A DNA stretch of 64,000 bases from Monomorium pharaonis (Eukaryota; Arthropoda; Insecta; Hymenoptera; Formicidae), in assembly GCF_013373865.1 (NCBI RefSeq), contig NC_050474.1:22239116-22303115 (forward strand), in the 5' to 3' direction. The notes below the pieces were generated by a model that was not told the DNA's origin, searched no databases, and was given only the letters and a program-made list of their open reading frames with translations. Position 1 is the first letter of the stretch; every line of letters begins with the position of its first letter. This document shows positions 23,501 through 36,083 of this stretch, one piece after another. Made by a program: the position numbers and the translations under genes.

Positions 23501-24486
23501 TATAAAACAACTTTGTTAGATCAAAATAATTATGTAATAAATGTCAAAATTTTTTACAGCATTGCTTATGATGTTTGAGCATTTTCTTTATTATTTTCTT
23601 AATCCATAAAAATTATATTCAAATCTGCATCTAGTTAAAATTGTTAGACACTTTAGCATATTCTTCTATAAGTTCTTAATTTTCTATTTGGTTTTGCCTT
23701 AACCTTAGAAATCTTATATTGAATTCTATTTGCCATTGACTAGATAATCTGTATTCAAGTTTTATTGATATTTTTATTCGAGGAGGATCCAAATAAGAAC
23801 TGAAAATTAATCGTAATATTAGTTAATATCATCGCGCGAATCCATATTGATCGATATGTTTTGTTTCATTCAATCCTTAGTTTGTAATAGAAACGTAACG
23901 AAAGATGCGAGAGTTGCAGAGCGGAGAATAATCCAAGATGAAAGAGAGAGAGAGAGAGGAACACGTGAGTCGCGATAATGAGACAGATATATCGTAATTG
24001 GCAGCGATTTCGTTGGCAGTTCCGCTCGACGCCTTCGTCTGGGACGGATTATGGAGATGCGCTCTGCAGATCCGCTCCACAAATAATTGCAATTACTCCG
24101 CGGAATCGACGTAATCCTGCCGCGTTGTTTCTCGCACTCCGCGCTTCGCACGCCGCGATTTAATGGTTTGCGCACACATTAAGATTCAATCTTCGCGGCT
24201 CGAATTAGCGCGTGTATCGCGACGCCGCGGATTTCTCTCGCGCGGGATTGCGAATTTTCAAGGTTCCTTAGCATAAGCTAAACGGCAAAGTTGTTGACAC
24301 GCAGTCATTAAGCATTCCCACAGGATGTGGTTAAGACATCTGCTTTGCTACAGATAAAGAGGTGAGATTCTTAAGACATCAATATACAATCATAATTTAT
24401 CTTTTTTTATTTCTGATGGAAACAGAAATCGTGCCAAGGAAAAAAGTCTTTTAAAGCGTCCTACTTTATTTATTAAAAACGTAGCT
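19560..24486. other. non-coding stretch with short microsatellites
   Basis: AT-rich segments (19.85-20.1, 20.75-20.95, 22.85-23.2, 23.45-23.85, 24.3-24.5 kb) alternate with CpG-rich ones. Contains (CT)n at 20,475-20,513 and short (GA)n at about 22,759-22,776, 23,234-23,255 and 23,943-23,959. A 141-codon minus-strand frame at 21,083-21,508 has no family resemblance I can name and overlaps frames in the other phases. Confidence 0.5.
20475..20513. repeat. (CT)n microsatellite
   Basis: A pure CT run that decays into TTTC units at its 3' end. Confidence 0.9.
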
Positions 24487-24690
24487 CACTGAAAAAAGTT
24501 TAGTAATAATAATTAAACCTAAGTGATAATTACTAAGCTTTGGTGAAATAAATTCAATTAAATGTTCGGTTAATAACTAAATGTCTAACATTTAATAATT
24601 GTTTAATAACTGATTGATTACTATTAGTATGTTTAATACTTTAATGTAATGATTATTTTAGTACAATTATTAAATATTTATAATATTAAT
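24487..24690 (+). mobile_element. MITE-like element, copy 1
   Basis: Begins CACTGAAAAAAGTTTAGTAA and contains GGTGAAATAAATTCAATTAA. A stretch of about 60 bases (24,525-24,582) matches the reverse complement of 57,242-57,303 at roughly 90 percent by eye. The outer CACT...GAAAAAAG...GTTTAGTAATAAT end also matches the end of the other copy. It is short, AT-rich and non-coding with similar ends, which fits a miniature inverted-repeat transposable element. The right end is degenerate and the target duplication is not clear. Confidence 0.6.
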
Positions 24691-24699
24691 CAAAATTTA

Positions 24700-26600
24700 A
24701 TTAAAATTGCTTCGCGCAATCAAGGCTTGATTATTATTATCAAATTCTTTCGTTCAATACAGTTGCATACATTGTCCAATCGAGAATTCGCTTTCCGACG
24801 AAGGAGGTTCATTGGTCGACGTTGAATCTCTCATTCCGATTCTCTTCCGATCAGATTTTCTCAACGAGCGCATAACAATCGTGCGCGGGCGCGCGCTGAT
24901 TAGAATTACTCCGGATCCGGAATACATTCCCATTCTCCCGTTCGCCGATTGTTTCGCGATGCAACCGATTTTAACGCGCGGGATTTTTCCGGCTCGCATA
25001 AATCCCCATAGAGCTTAATAGTTTACGCGGCCATTAGGAGATCCGATCGGATCTCGCGCGTCGCGAATTAACACGCGTATCGCGTTGTACCCGTAATTGT
25101 CTAGGCGCGATAAGAGATGGCCAGGCGTCGTAATTAATTTCGTATCCCCGGTGTTTCGCTACCTTTTATTAAGCCGCGCTGTAAAAAGGAGCACCGTGGC
25201 GTCGCACGCATGATTTGTAGTCTCATCAATGCGAGCAAATGATACCCGCATCCTCGCGATATTAATTGATGGCGACTTCTTATTTGCTCTTCCAGTCGTC
25301 CCGCATTCCGACCCGCTGTTTTCCAAACGGCAAAGGTGTCCATTACATTTGCGACGTATATTAATTTCTTTATTCCAAATGTGACCGCAACGATATTTGC
25401 GATTTTTTTCAGTAATGGGGAATGAATTCGAGTATTGAACAGAGTTAATCATTGAAATTAATTTGCGAAAGGGTAAGAATGAAACTGGCTTCGAAAAAAT
25501 TAAAGAGGACAAGATTAAAATTTCAGAAAATTGAAAAAACTTTTAAACGAAGGGTAAAATGAGCTATATGTTTGTAATTATATAATTAAAACCTAATAGA
25601 ATCCGCAAATTTTACAAAAATGAACATATGCCTCTGAAACGTATGAATTTTCATACATATATTCAACTGAGATTCAGCGCGGACGATAAAAAATGCATAC
25701 ACGTCCCGCAGGAGAGAATACGTTGCCGAATTACAATTTGGCGACGATCTATAATTAATATGATGATTGCTCGCTCGATTCGCCAGCACTAACGTCGTGC
25801 TTGGCGATTTCCAACTTCCCGTGCTACCCGCGTTACCCGTTTCTATTTGCTCTATTAATTGATAAGGATCTCGCTTCCGCGCTTTCCGGTCGGATTCGCT
25901 GGCAAGAATGCTACTAATTGAGCAGTCTCCGTTGCGCGTTGTACGATCGCGATTACGCCGAATCGGAATAATTTTCATCCCGTAGTTAGCCGCGACCAGC
26001 TTCACGCGCCGCGACTTCCTTCGATCGTCGAAACGCATCTGCATAATGCCGCGCGTCGCTCTTCCAGCGAATGCATCCGCGATGCAGCTCGAACGCGGTG
26101 CCGCTCCAGTTCCTTTCGTTCCCGATACGTTTCACACGTCCCGTGTGAGAATATACAGATTCCTCGTGTGAGAAAGAGAGAAGACTAGCTATTTATTAAT
26201 AAGAGCTGATTAAATAATTATACACAAATGTCACTCGTTCGTGTCGATTTCGTGATATTTCTTCGGGATGAAAGCTTCTCGGAGATTTTATTCAATGAAA
26301 TTATATTGAAAATTGCCGATCTCTACTTTTTATAATCCCAATTGTCTTTTTTCTTTTATTAAAACAAAATCAGAGTTACAGTCATTTATCAAATTGCACG
26401 CGGAGAGATGCACCGACTTAGGGCACCGCCGCGGTTAATCGTGCATGTAAAGAACACAGGTTTTCCCAGATGCATACACTAATGGACGGGGCACTCTTCG
26501 TACCGCTTTTGCACGTGTGTGCAGCTCATAGTAGACACGGATGCTCGCGCGCGGCAGCGGCGGCGGCTAGCAACCACGAAGCTCTGCTTCCAAGTGATCG
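24700..26600. other. non-coding stretch, no gene seen
   Basis: CpG-rich from 24.8 to 25.35 kb and from 25.7 to 26.15 kb, AT-rich elsewhere. Short frames on both strands only. Nothing recognisable. Confidence 0.5.
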
Positions 26601-26601
26601 G

Positions 26602-26650
26602 GAAGGGCGATAATGATCGTGACCAATTTGTTTTCCGCGTGAAACGCCTT
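26602..26650 (+). repeat. duplicated 49-bp element, copy A
   Basis: Contains TAATGATCGTGACCAATTTG, which is present exactly at 30,141-30,160. Similarity extends on both sides: GGGCG(A/T) upstream and (C/T)GTGAAACGC(C/T)TT downstream, for about 88 percent identity over 49 bases with a single-base length difference. The flanks are unrelated. It could be a conserved non-coding regulatory element that was copied, or a small mobile element fragment. Confidence 0.7.
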
Positions 26651-26654
26651 CGAG

Positions 26655-29266
26655 ATACAACATTGCTGCAATTATGATAATGACGTTACGGTAAAAAGCG
26701 CGACGGACGGACGGACGCGTGATTTATCGCGCTAAGCGTTAGTTTCTCCGCCGCGCATCGAATCTCGCGTTCTGGCAAGGGCGCGATCCGTTGCGCGATT
26801 CACCCCTCTCCCCCTCCCTTCGCCGACCAGCACGATTCGTGCAAGATCGCCGCTTTTCTGTAGCGATTAGGCAATAGATGCCTCGCGCAACTGACAAATC
26901 GGATTCGTGCCCTTTCGGCTTTCTTTTCCCTCTGCGTTACAATGCAAGCATCAGCGTCGGTCGGTTACTTCAGATCACTGTTGCACGAAGCATCCTCTGT
27001 CACTGACATTCTCGATGAAAATATTGTTGCTGTTACGATGTGGATAATAGCGAGTCGAAGCTGCATTCTATGTCTATTATGGGAGGAGAGTTGCCGAATG
27101 CGACACCACACAGGTACACCACTTAAGTTATTTTTTATTATATTTCTCACTTGGTATTGATTTGCAGGCAAATATAAGCATTGGAAATTGCAGCTTGATG
27201 TCTTCTGCTACTACAATATTTAATCTTTCACCAATAATAAATTAATTTATTGTAAACCTTTTCGCAACACTCCACAAAAAATACGTCTCTTAGATCGGAT
27301 AAGCCTTTGATAGTATCGAATTTAAATATAAAAATAATTAAAAGTATAAAATGATTAATTCAATAATTAATAGTTATTTTATTAATTTCCTAATCAAATA
27401 CTTATTATTGATTTAATCTTTTTAATAATTGTAAATACATATAACGAGTGTAAAATATTTTGAATCATAAATGTAAATGCGTATTCTCTCTATGCGAGAC
27501 ATTCGAGTCGTTATATTAATTATCAAATTCGGCACAGACGTAACACGGGATTACGATATCTAAAGTGAGCACCAATTAGCAGTAGACTTTTATTCGATGC
27601 GAGAGTTATACGATTTTGCTCGCAAATCTACGCCATTTTATCGCACGTGCGAGAAGGTGAGGATAAAGAATATCGCATATATTTCACGGACCTCTGGTTC
27701 TCTTTGTGGCTGCGCCACGGCCGGATCGCCGTTCCCCGGACTAGTGCGTTACCAAACGATAATTATTACAGCGTAGTGATAGTTACACGAGACGCGGTAC
27801 TTAATCCTTTCTCTCCGTATGCGAACGTATCTTTCCTTCTTTTTTCAACATGCGAGCGCACCGAGTCAATACTGTCGTTCTTATTTCGAATGGTAATTGA
27901 AATTTTATTTTAGTAAAAAGCTAAAAAATAAAATTCATTTGAATTATATAATATATTTAGAATTAAACGTTCTGAGAAAAGACCGAATTTACAGAGGAAT
28001 CGATGGATACGTATAGAAATAAAAAACATTTATAGATGTAACTTTTTTTGTTACGCAAATCTATAAGGCATAACGAACAAGCAGACTAATTATAATTATA
28101 ATTGTAATATTGGAGCGAAATTCTACATAATATCTAAACAAAAAGTTATGACTAGCTAGGTTTATTTTTAATTCCCTTTTTCTCGGGAAACGAGAGTGGC
28201 AAACTGTCGGCATGTCGTTCGAATTATTTCAACGCCGCCGTCGCGACAAGTACGTTAATCGCTGTTTTAACGCATCTCAAATGTTTGTAATGTGAAATAT
28301 CGCTTTGTTGCTTGGTGCCAAAGGGCTCGGCTACAGGTTCGGGCTTTAATGATCGCAAGCGCTTTATGCGGCATCGCGCCGAGCCCTGTGCAAACGATTT
28401 TTGATGACTTTACAGCGATATCACGAAATCCGCGAACTCACCCTGCCTTTCCATTTCACCCTACTGAGTATACGCAAAAATTAACCGAATCGCGTTCAAA
28501 GGCCGAAGGTACAGTTAATTTCGACACAGTATTGAATAAAAATATGTCGGGCAAGATTTTCGCAAATAGCTGTCGCTGTAAAAAGAAAACGGGGGAAAAA
28601 AGGAAAATTATTAAATTTCAATTTTTGCGATACGCACGTTTAAATGAGCACGATTAATCAAAATATTAACTCATTAAGTCCCAAGAGATTCTTATGCATT
28701 TTTCTGATTTAAATCCCTGTAACTTACGTTCTAATGAAAATTTTTAGACTACAACATTGACGTTTAAAGTTAAAAAGAATTGCCCTTCCTGAAAAATCTA
28801 GTCTGCGATAAGATGGAATATCTGAAAAAAATAGAGTCTAAAAATTTTGATTAAACGTTATAAATATTTAAAATAAAAAAGCGCGTAAAGGTTTCTCGAG
28901 ACTTAATAAAAATAATTTTTACACGTAGTTTTTTTCTTATATATTTGCTCGTATATTGTACAACATTCGATTAATTTTGTTACCTTACTTTTTTATCCAG
29001 TTTTGGACGAAAGTTAACGAGGTCGTCACGTAACTCGCTCGTTGTCGCGTTTCTTTGCCATCCGTCGTGCCACCGCGAAATGCACCGAACAAAGGAGGCG
29101 CGAGGTAGCTATTACGTGACCGATGGCGCGATACGCCTTGTTGCGATGCTAAATTACGCTTAATGATTTCAATGATCGCGTCGCGTCGAGGTGCACTCTC
29201 GGCATTTGCATACGCTCCGCATGCGACCGCGATCTCAGTTCTCGAGCATAAGATAAGCGAATTTCC

Positions 29267-29297
<31 letters not shown>

Positions 29298-30130
29298 GAG
29301 AGGAGGTCTCACGCCATACAACTTTGTCGAAAGGCAACAACAAATGTATATTTCTCATGACAAGCGAAAAAGACAATGAAAAAGAATTCATCAAAAATAA
29401 ACACATTATAAGTTGCACATTTTTATTGTTAGCACGAACAGAATGAAAAATGCAACCTGTTAAATTTTTGTCCACACATTATTCATTTCTCATTTACTTG
29501 TGTCACTAAATGTTGCTAATATTAAGCAATAATATTAAATATTGATGATGTATGATTTAGACCAATGATTCGGCAACTCTCTCCCTTATATCGCGCTGCA
29601 GAATGAGATTTCGGCGCAATCGACGATGAAAGAAAAGTGAAAAATACAAGTTTAACATTAGCGCGTTTCAGGGCAATTAAAGAACAGCGATTAATCATAC
29701 TCGATCAACCATCGATCGGAGGATAAACTTTTCACCAAGCGTCGTAACTCCACCGTGAAAATCTTTCGCTCTTGCATAATTTTTCGATAATTCTTTCTTT
29801 CGAGGAGAGAGAAAGAGAGAGAGAGAGAGAGAAAGAGAAGAATCGTTGCAAGGGTGCGGCGGGTGACGTCGGATATCTCCATGATTTTTCTACGACGATT
29901 CACGAGAGAAAGCACCGGCGTTCAGAGACTCGATGATCGCCATTACTTACGCTCGAGCCCCCCGGTTCGGATCGTTTGCTGTTCTTCAACCGGCGGAAAC
30001 GCGCGCGGCGTTTTATTTCAATTCGACGTCATCGTTGCAACAAGTGCATCAGGACGCTATTCTAGATCCGTTGCGCGCATAGGTACATAAAATATCGCTT
30101 TGTAACCGCCTTGAGTCCGGCTCTCGAGCC
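26655..30130. other. non-coding stretch, no gene seen
   Basis: CpG-rich around 26.7-26.9, 28.2-28.4, 29.0-29.3 and 29.85-30.1 kb, AT-rich elsewhere. Contains (GA)n at 29,267-29,302 (interrupted once by GC) and at about 29,811-29,838. A 72-codon plus-strand frame ends near CACACAG|GTACAC at 27,113, but it is too short and unlike any known family to call. Confidence 0.5.
29267..29302. repeat. (GA)n microsatellite
   Basis: A GA run interrupted by one GC pair. Confidence 0.85.
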
Positions 30131-30131
30131 G

Positions 30132-30180
30132 GGAGGGCGTTAATGATCGTGACCAATTTGTTCTCTGCCGTGAAACGCTT
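30132..30180 (+). repeat. duplicated 49-bp element, copy B
   Basis: Second copy of the 26.6-kb element, in the same orientation and 3.5 kb away. The central 22 bases are identical and the outer parts are diverged by a few substitutions. Both copies sit inside small CpG-rich patches. The unrelated flanks rule out a recent large segmental duplication. Confidence 0.7.
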
Positions 30181-30501
30181 TCCCGCGGCGACTACGCTGG
30201 AATTTTTGTTCCCGCCGCTCGCGGCCGCGTTCTTCGTGTGCACGTGTGACGAGCGGTGAACCAAATGTCGCCCTATATCGAAAACACTTGTGGCGAAATT
30301 TTACATGAGAAAACGAGGATTGCCTATCTACTATGTATTTATATTTGTGCTCGATGCACAAACTATCGTAGATCTTAAAATTGGGAGTAATTATTTTTAG
30401 AAAGTATCGTCATTGTTAAAATAAAGAAAAAGTAATAGCGATTGTCATGTACGGTACCATTCATGCAGTCATGGATCGCCCACGAATCTCGCTTGTGGAA
30501 A

Positions 30502-30635
30502 GGGACGGGCGACGACAGGAAATAAAGAAATTCGACGGAAGCTGGAACATCTTCTTCTCGTGATCTACGACGGGACGGGCGACACGTGGACAGAAGCCGG
30601 CACGAATTCCAGATGCACCTCTCGGGACGGGCGAC
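30502..30635 (+). repeat. three spaced copies of GGGACGGGCGAC
   Basis: The exact 12-mer GGGACGGGCGAC occurs at 30,502, 30,572 and 30,624, all in the same orientation, the last two extended by AC. Spacing is 70 and 52 bases, so this is not a simple tandem array. It looks like a cluster of identical short sites. Confidence 0.7.
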
Positions 30636-31390
30636 ACACCTAAGCGCGTCGTTCAGATTCTAATCTCGAGGCCATCCCGAGGCACACTCGTCTTACTCAC
30701 AAGCACCGCGACAGCGCATCCTTCGGCTGCGGACTCCGGACCCAGCCTGGCCTACCTCCACGTACTGGGTGGGCCGGTTGACAGTTTTATTACGACGTAG
30801 TAGCTTACTTCCCTGTAAATCATCATTTTTTCGCTCGCGCTCGCACGGCGGCACGTCGGGGACGCGTTTTACAACGCACTTTTTTTTCCGTTCCATTGAC
30901 GCCGCGACGTCGAATTAAAAAAAAAAACAAGGGCGTGCGATTTATGGACGGCAATTCGTATTACGAATTGCGATCCTGTTATGGAGATGAAAGAGTTCGC
31001 GAGTCCTCGCGATAGAATTGCAATTTTTGTCTCGCAAAAATAGCAAAGAAGAGACTCCCTCATGTTTTGAAGCAAACACGGCCTCATTAACTATTTATAA
31101 TCGTTTTTAAGCTTGTATCAAAATACTTTTTATATTGAATACTTTAATCGAGTTTCCTACAAGAAAAGAATTGGAAAAGAAATGTGAGGGCTGATATCAA
31201 AAGCACCGCTTCTCAAACGGCCGATTCATTAATGTCACTCGACAATGCCCAACCGACAAATTTTCAATAACGAGCGGGCGAGTGAACCTCGCTGGCTTCC
31301 GTTACGTTTGATTTGTTAGTCGGGCATCGGAGCACCGGAAGCGTTAATTCCCAGGCTGGAAGCGTTGATGTCATAATTTTTCAACGAACG

Positions 31391-31440
31391 TACATACACA
31401 TATACACACATACACACACTCTCTCTCTCTCTCTCTCTCT
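31391..31440. repeat. compound (CA)n-(CT)n microsatellite
   Basis: Imperfect ACATACACATATACACAC repeats pass directly into a 22-base CT run. Confidence 0.85.
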
Positions 31441-31626
31441 TTCTCCCGCGAAAAGGGCAGTTTGCACTTCCTGAATGCGTCCAGGGCGGCTACCATCCAT
31501 CCGTTCGACCTCCAGCGATCCTTTTTGCGCTGGTAATAGGTGCGAAATTATATCCTTTCAAACGGCGAGGCTGTCCCTCGGCCCACCCCGTATAATTTTC
31601 TGAGGACGAATCATCGTCGCTTCGCA

Positions 31627-31629
<3 letters not shown>

Positions 31630-31695
<66 letters not shown>
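31630..31695. repeat. long (CT)n microsatellite
   Basis: A pure CT run of about 65 bases followed by GCTCGCTCG. Confidence 0.95.
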
Positions 31696-31697
<2 letters not shown>

Positions 31698-34600
31698 CGC
31701 TCGTTCCTCTTCGTTTTTTTACACTCATTTCTTCCTTTCCGCAACTGCATCGTGGGAGATGCGTGCATCCCGCGAGATAAAGGGAAACGTGTTCCCGCTA
31801 TCTTAACGAATCCTTTTCGCGGCGATAAATTACGGTAAATGTCGCACGCGCCGAAAGCCGCGCACGACCCTTCGATGACTGTCGGGCTTGAACGCCGAAA
31901 AAATATTTCGCTTGTCGTCGAAAAATGCCGTCGAGATATTAAATGCCAAAATATTAAATATAATATAAAATGTACAAAAAACAATAAGTGTGTCTACGGA
32001 AAGCAAACAAACTCGCGGCCGATAGCATAACTCGCATAACTCGGTTTACGCGTCTCATAATCGTGAATCATCTGTATTATTGATACCTCGGGATGCTATA
32101 ATGAAATTTTAATATTCGACCCTTGGCGATTTGTGTTAACCCTTTCGGTAATTACACCCGCCGCGTATCAACTCTCGACGATGTTTTGATGAAAATTTAA
32201 TCGATGCTTTCGAAATCTCCATGATGTTAGATATTGGCATAGATATAGAAACCCGCGAGAAATGTGTGTTAACTTTTTACTATTTTTTGTAAACAATTTA
32301 AGTCCCGTGAAGCATTTTCTGCGTCGAGATTTTGATTTAAATAACAAATTTAATATCATAAAAATATTCTACTTCCATAACTACAATTTCATCTCCATTG
32401 AAAATCCATTCGAATTGCAACTTGCTGAAAAACGGGGAAACAAATTTTTCTCCCATGCGTGAAAAATTTTTTTTCTATTTTATGTAGAACTTTCATTCGG
32501 CGTTTTGATTGCCGTATCAATATTTGCCGGGAAAATTTGTAAAATGATAATAGCTGATCCGAAAAGTATAGTAGGGAAAAAGCGGCCTGACGGTTAATCA
32601 TCGCGTGTTAACTGCAATTAAATAAATTTTCGGTCGCGCGGATTCTTCCTCGGGGGAAAAAAGTGGTCGGCGTATATCGGCGCGTCCATAAAAGTTAAGA
32701 ATTCCTCATCAGCGTTACAGGCGCATCCATAAAGATAACCGTGATGAATACCGGGGCACTTTGTTTCTTATCTCCGCGTTGCGCTCCCGCTAGGAAGTAA
32801 CACCTGTAAAATACGTTTAGCGCGCGTTCAAAGATACAACGCGAGATAGGGGAACGAGAATGAGTATGGGGAGCCGGTACCCTCGATAACCGGTAGTATT
32901 GCTTTTCCGTTTCTGAGACGGGGATGAACACGGCGTCGATCTTGCCGATCGATTCGAGGACGAAAGTTGCGAATCCAGGTAGGCAGGTGCCAATCATTTC
33001 AGAACAATTACCATCCCTTCTCTCGAACGAAGAATACAGAACCATTATGTATATTTTTTAAATTCTTTCCAATTAAAGTCTCGGTCTTTTTTACCATGAA
33101 TCAAAGAGAAATGTAACATTTTGCACGATATTCAACTTAATTGGGAAGTAAAAAAAGTCCAGGCCTCGAAATCTCTGTCTTATTAGCCATTAAGGATGGA
33201 TATGTTACATCTCCAAGCATTATTAAAAATATTAAAAATTCATAGATTATTCTATTATTACGTTAGAATGTTTATAAAAACTTGAGTACAATTTTCTTAT
33301 TGATTTAAAAATAATTTTTAGATTTGTTTTTTTATTCTTATGTAAAAATCACGTTTTATAGTATTTATTTGCAAATTTGATGAGAAAAAATAGCATTACG
33401 AATTTAATCAAATTTTTTACATATACTAATAAAACTCTAATAAATATTCATGCAAAAGTTCAATTGGATCCATTTACTCATTTAAAAATTATTTACCTGA
33501 AGCTATAGCAAAATATGGTCATTTACGTTGCATAAGTCAAATTATTCATTGCTTTGATTTTGCAGCTAATTTCAGGGTGATAGTTCGGATATTCCTAACT
33601 AAAATTTTTTGTTCGTGAGGAAAAAAAATAACTCTAAGAAGCCTGCAGGTTTCCAAATGTCAATTAATTTTAGCTAGTCACTAAACTTTATGGGAGCATT
33701 GAGAGATAGGAGCTCCCATTAAAAATTACCAAAAGTATAATTACCTAAAAATAAAAAATATAAATTACCAAAATCGCCGTAACGGCAGTAATAAAAGTAA
33801 GAATAAATAAAAGACGTAGTATCGGCCAGTAACTCGTATACGACGTGGTCCCACGTCGCGTATCGACGTAGCCACGTCGTTGCGAGCGTATCTGATAATG
33901 CAAATTGCATTTTTACAATCTCTCCCCCCGGCGCTGACGTAATCCGGCGTGCAACCGCGGAAAGAGCCCGTGTCTCGGCGCTCGTCAGCCCGGAATTTGC
34001 CTCTTCGGAGTGCCGACGAGAGAGCCGCCGTGAGACGCGTGTAATCGAGGATTATTTATGGTGCACGGCGCGTACAGAAAATCTCCGTATCCCGTTGTTT
34101 TCTACGAGCGTTATTCTTTACGTTCCCCCCCCGACACGCGAATGGCAGCGCGTTACTATTTTAGCTGCACACATAGCCAGAACTATGATACAAGTTTATA
34201 AAAACAGATACAAACAGAAATACGAGACATAGATACGGTATGATAATAATAATTAATCATAAGTTTATTGAAGTCGTAGAGATATTGTAGGAAACTGTAT
34301 CTTGAAAAAAATAAAGTGACAATAAGTCTCGTGCTTATAGGCTTAAACGTATAATAACAAAACAGCTTTGAAAATATTTAAAAATATTCTATATACAATA
34401 TATAAAATTAAGGGTACATATTTTGTACCATAATCATAGTATCCTAAAAAAACGATAGTTGTGAAAAGACGAGAGCAGTAAAAAAAATAATAATTTTCGC
34501 TAGAACGTAGGCGCGGGTAGATGTGTCTCTTCAAGTGAGAATTTTTTAATTAAATTCTAATTTTGTTAATTCGAAATGACGGAGCTACAGTTCAATCGAG

Positions 34601-34929
34601 TATATCAGCCTTTTCCATTAACGTGGTGAATAAAAATAACGTTGTGCAACCGGCCCTTATTCCCTCGGCTCTTCGTCGGGGCGTCGGTCGCGGGATCGTC
34701 GTCGTCATCGTCGTTGTCGGGTCACCGGGCCCCGCGGTAAAAAGCCGCCCTTCGTTTTCTTTCTTCCTCCCTCTCCTGACGCGCGCGTCTCTCGATTTGC
34801 CTCGAGTCAAAAGTTACGGACGAACTGACGGACAGGTGACGCAGACGGATGCCGCTCATTTGTCTCGCTTCGAGTGGAGCGAGCGAGATCGTTGGGTAGG
34901 GATCGTGGCACGGGAGGACGCGCGGGGAA

Positions 34930-35292
34930 CGCAGAAAAAAGAGAAGGAGAGAGAGAGACAGAGGGAGGAGAGAAAAACAAAGAGAAAGAGAGAAAGAGGG
35001 ACTAAGGGCGGTCGTAGGGAGAGCCGCGAGACCGAGGAGGACGGGAGGAGAGTTTTCGGACGAAGGGGACTCCCCGTCGCGCCGGGGCCTCCCGCTGGCG
35101 GCGGTCAATTTGCTGCTCCTTTTTTTCTTATCCGCTCCTTTCTCTCTCCCGCCCTCCCCTCCTCAAGGTCCTCTTCTACCTCTCTTTTTCTTTCATTGCG
35201 CCAAACTCCCGGCCGCGAGACTCCTCTTTCTTTCTTCCATCGTTTCTTTATTTCCCGTCTGATCTCTCGCCTTCGTAGTCTTTCGTTCTCGC

Positions 35293-35323
<31 letters not shown>

Positions 35324-35350
35324 TTCACTCCCCCCCCCCTCTCTCTTGAT
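34930..35350. repeat. facing polypurine and polypyrimidine tracts
   Basis: A GA-rich segment at about 34,940-35,010 and a CT-rich segment at about 35,105-35,340 (with a pure CT core at 35,297-35,323 and a C10 run at about 35,330) lie on the same strand and are broadly complementary. The 312-codon frame across them is low complexity and not a gene. Confidence 0.75.
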
Positions 35351-36029
35351 AGTTTTTATTTTATACTCTCCGAAGTCACAGGTTTTCATTCCGTGCCACT
35401 CTTTTTTTTTTTCCTTCGAGCGAAACGCGCGACGCGTAATCGCGCCAGGCGCAACGATCGCAGCTGGGATTGACACGGTGGATTCGCTCTCTGGGAACTG
35501 ACCGAGGTCAACTTTTTGGCGAAATTGAGTTGTACGTACCCGCCGATGTAATCTGCGATAAGGGCTCGGCCCTGCCGAGCAAAATTAGGTCAAATTTGCT
35601 TTCCGTGCGGCGACGGATGGACGTTGCATTTTCGAGCGCAACGTTTCCATTAGATTTACGTCCGGTTATTTAAAATTGCAACTTTTCTTTATTTCTCGGA
35701 CGTTTGCCCGGACCCGAACGACCGTTTAAAAGTCGTTCTTGTAACAAGCCGTTTCAGAGATTTATGGATCAAGTCGAATAGATTGGGGAGAAGCAATACC
35801 CAAATCGATAGCATTCCCTCGATCGAACGTGCAACGTACCGTCGGGGTGATTTTCGCGACGTTCCTTTCCGAAATCCCGCGGGGGGGAGGATTGCCATCG
35901 ATTACCAGAGGTAAAGTGAATTTCGCATGTAACAAACATGTTGCGATTATGTTGTGATTATTATAATTAGCGCGGCGGCTCGTTATCTCTTTGATCGTAA
36001 CCGGGGGAACGCATCGTACATTTGAAATC

Positions 36030-36049
36030 GTGTATGCTCGCGCATACAC
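36030..36049. other. inverted repeat GTGTATGC / GCATACAC
   Basis: Exact eight-base arms around a TCGC loop. It sits 11 bases upstream of a second, stronger hairpin. Confidence 0.7.
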
Positions 36050-36060
36050 ACCCCACATCG

Positions 36061-36083
36061 TCGGACGCGATTTTCGCGTCCGA
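36061..36083. other. inverted repeat with 10-base arms and TTT loop
   Basis: TCGGACGCGA and TCGCGTCCGA flank a three-base loop, giving a very GC-rich ten-pair stem. Together with the hairpin just upstream it forms a tandem stem-loop pair spanning about 54 bases. No polyT or coding gene end lies next to it. Confidence 0.75.

Larger units (their letters stand above)
30640..34560. other. non-coding stretch with CT tracts
   Basis: CpG-rich at 30.65-31.0 and 31.45-31.55 kb. Mostly AT-rich from 31.9 to 34.5 kb apart from GC-richer patches at 32.6-33.0 and 33.9-34.15 kb. No exon-like frame. Confidence 0.5.

Noticed and set aside
10770..33120. Shared repeat between about 10,780-10,830 and 33,095-33,145
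   Set aside because: TTCAAAGCAGAAATGTAATGTTTTG and a similar segment share short AT-rich words with several gaps. Similarity is too weak to separate from chance.
34563..35501. 312-codon plus-strand open frame
   Set aside because: Runs through facing GA and CT tracts. Residues are mostly Arg/Glu/Lys then Ser/Leu/Phe/Pro. The complementary strand is equally open.
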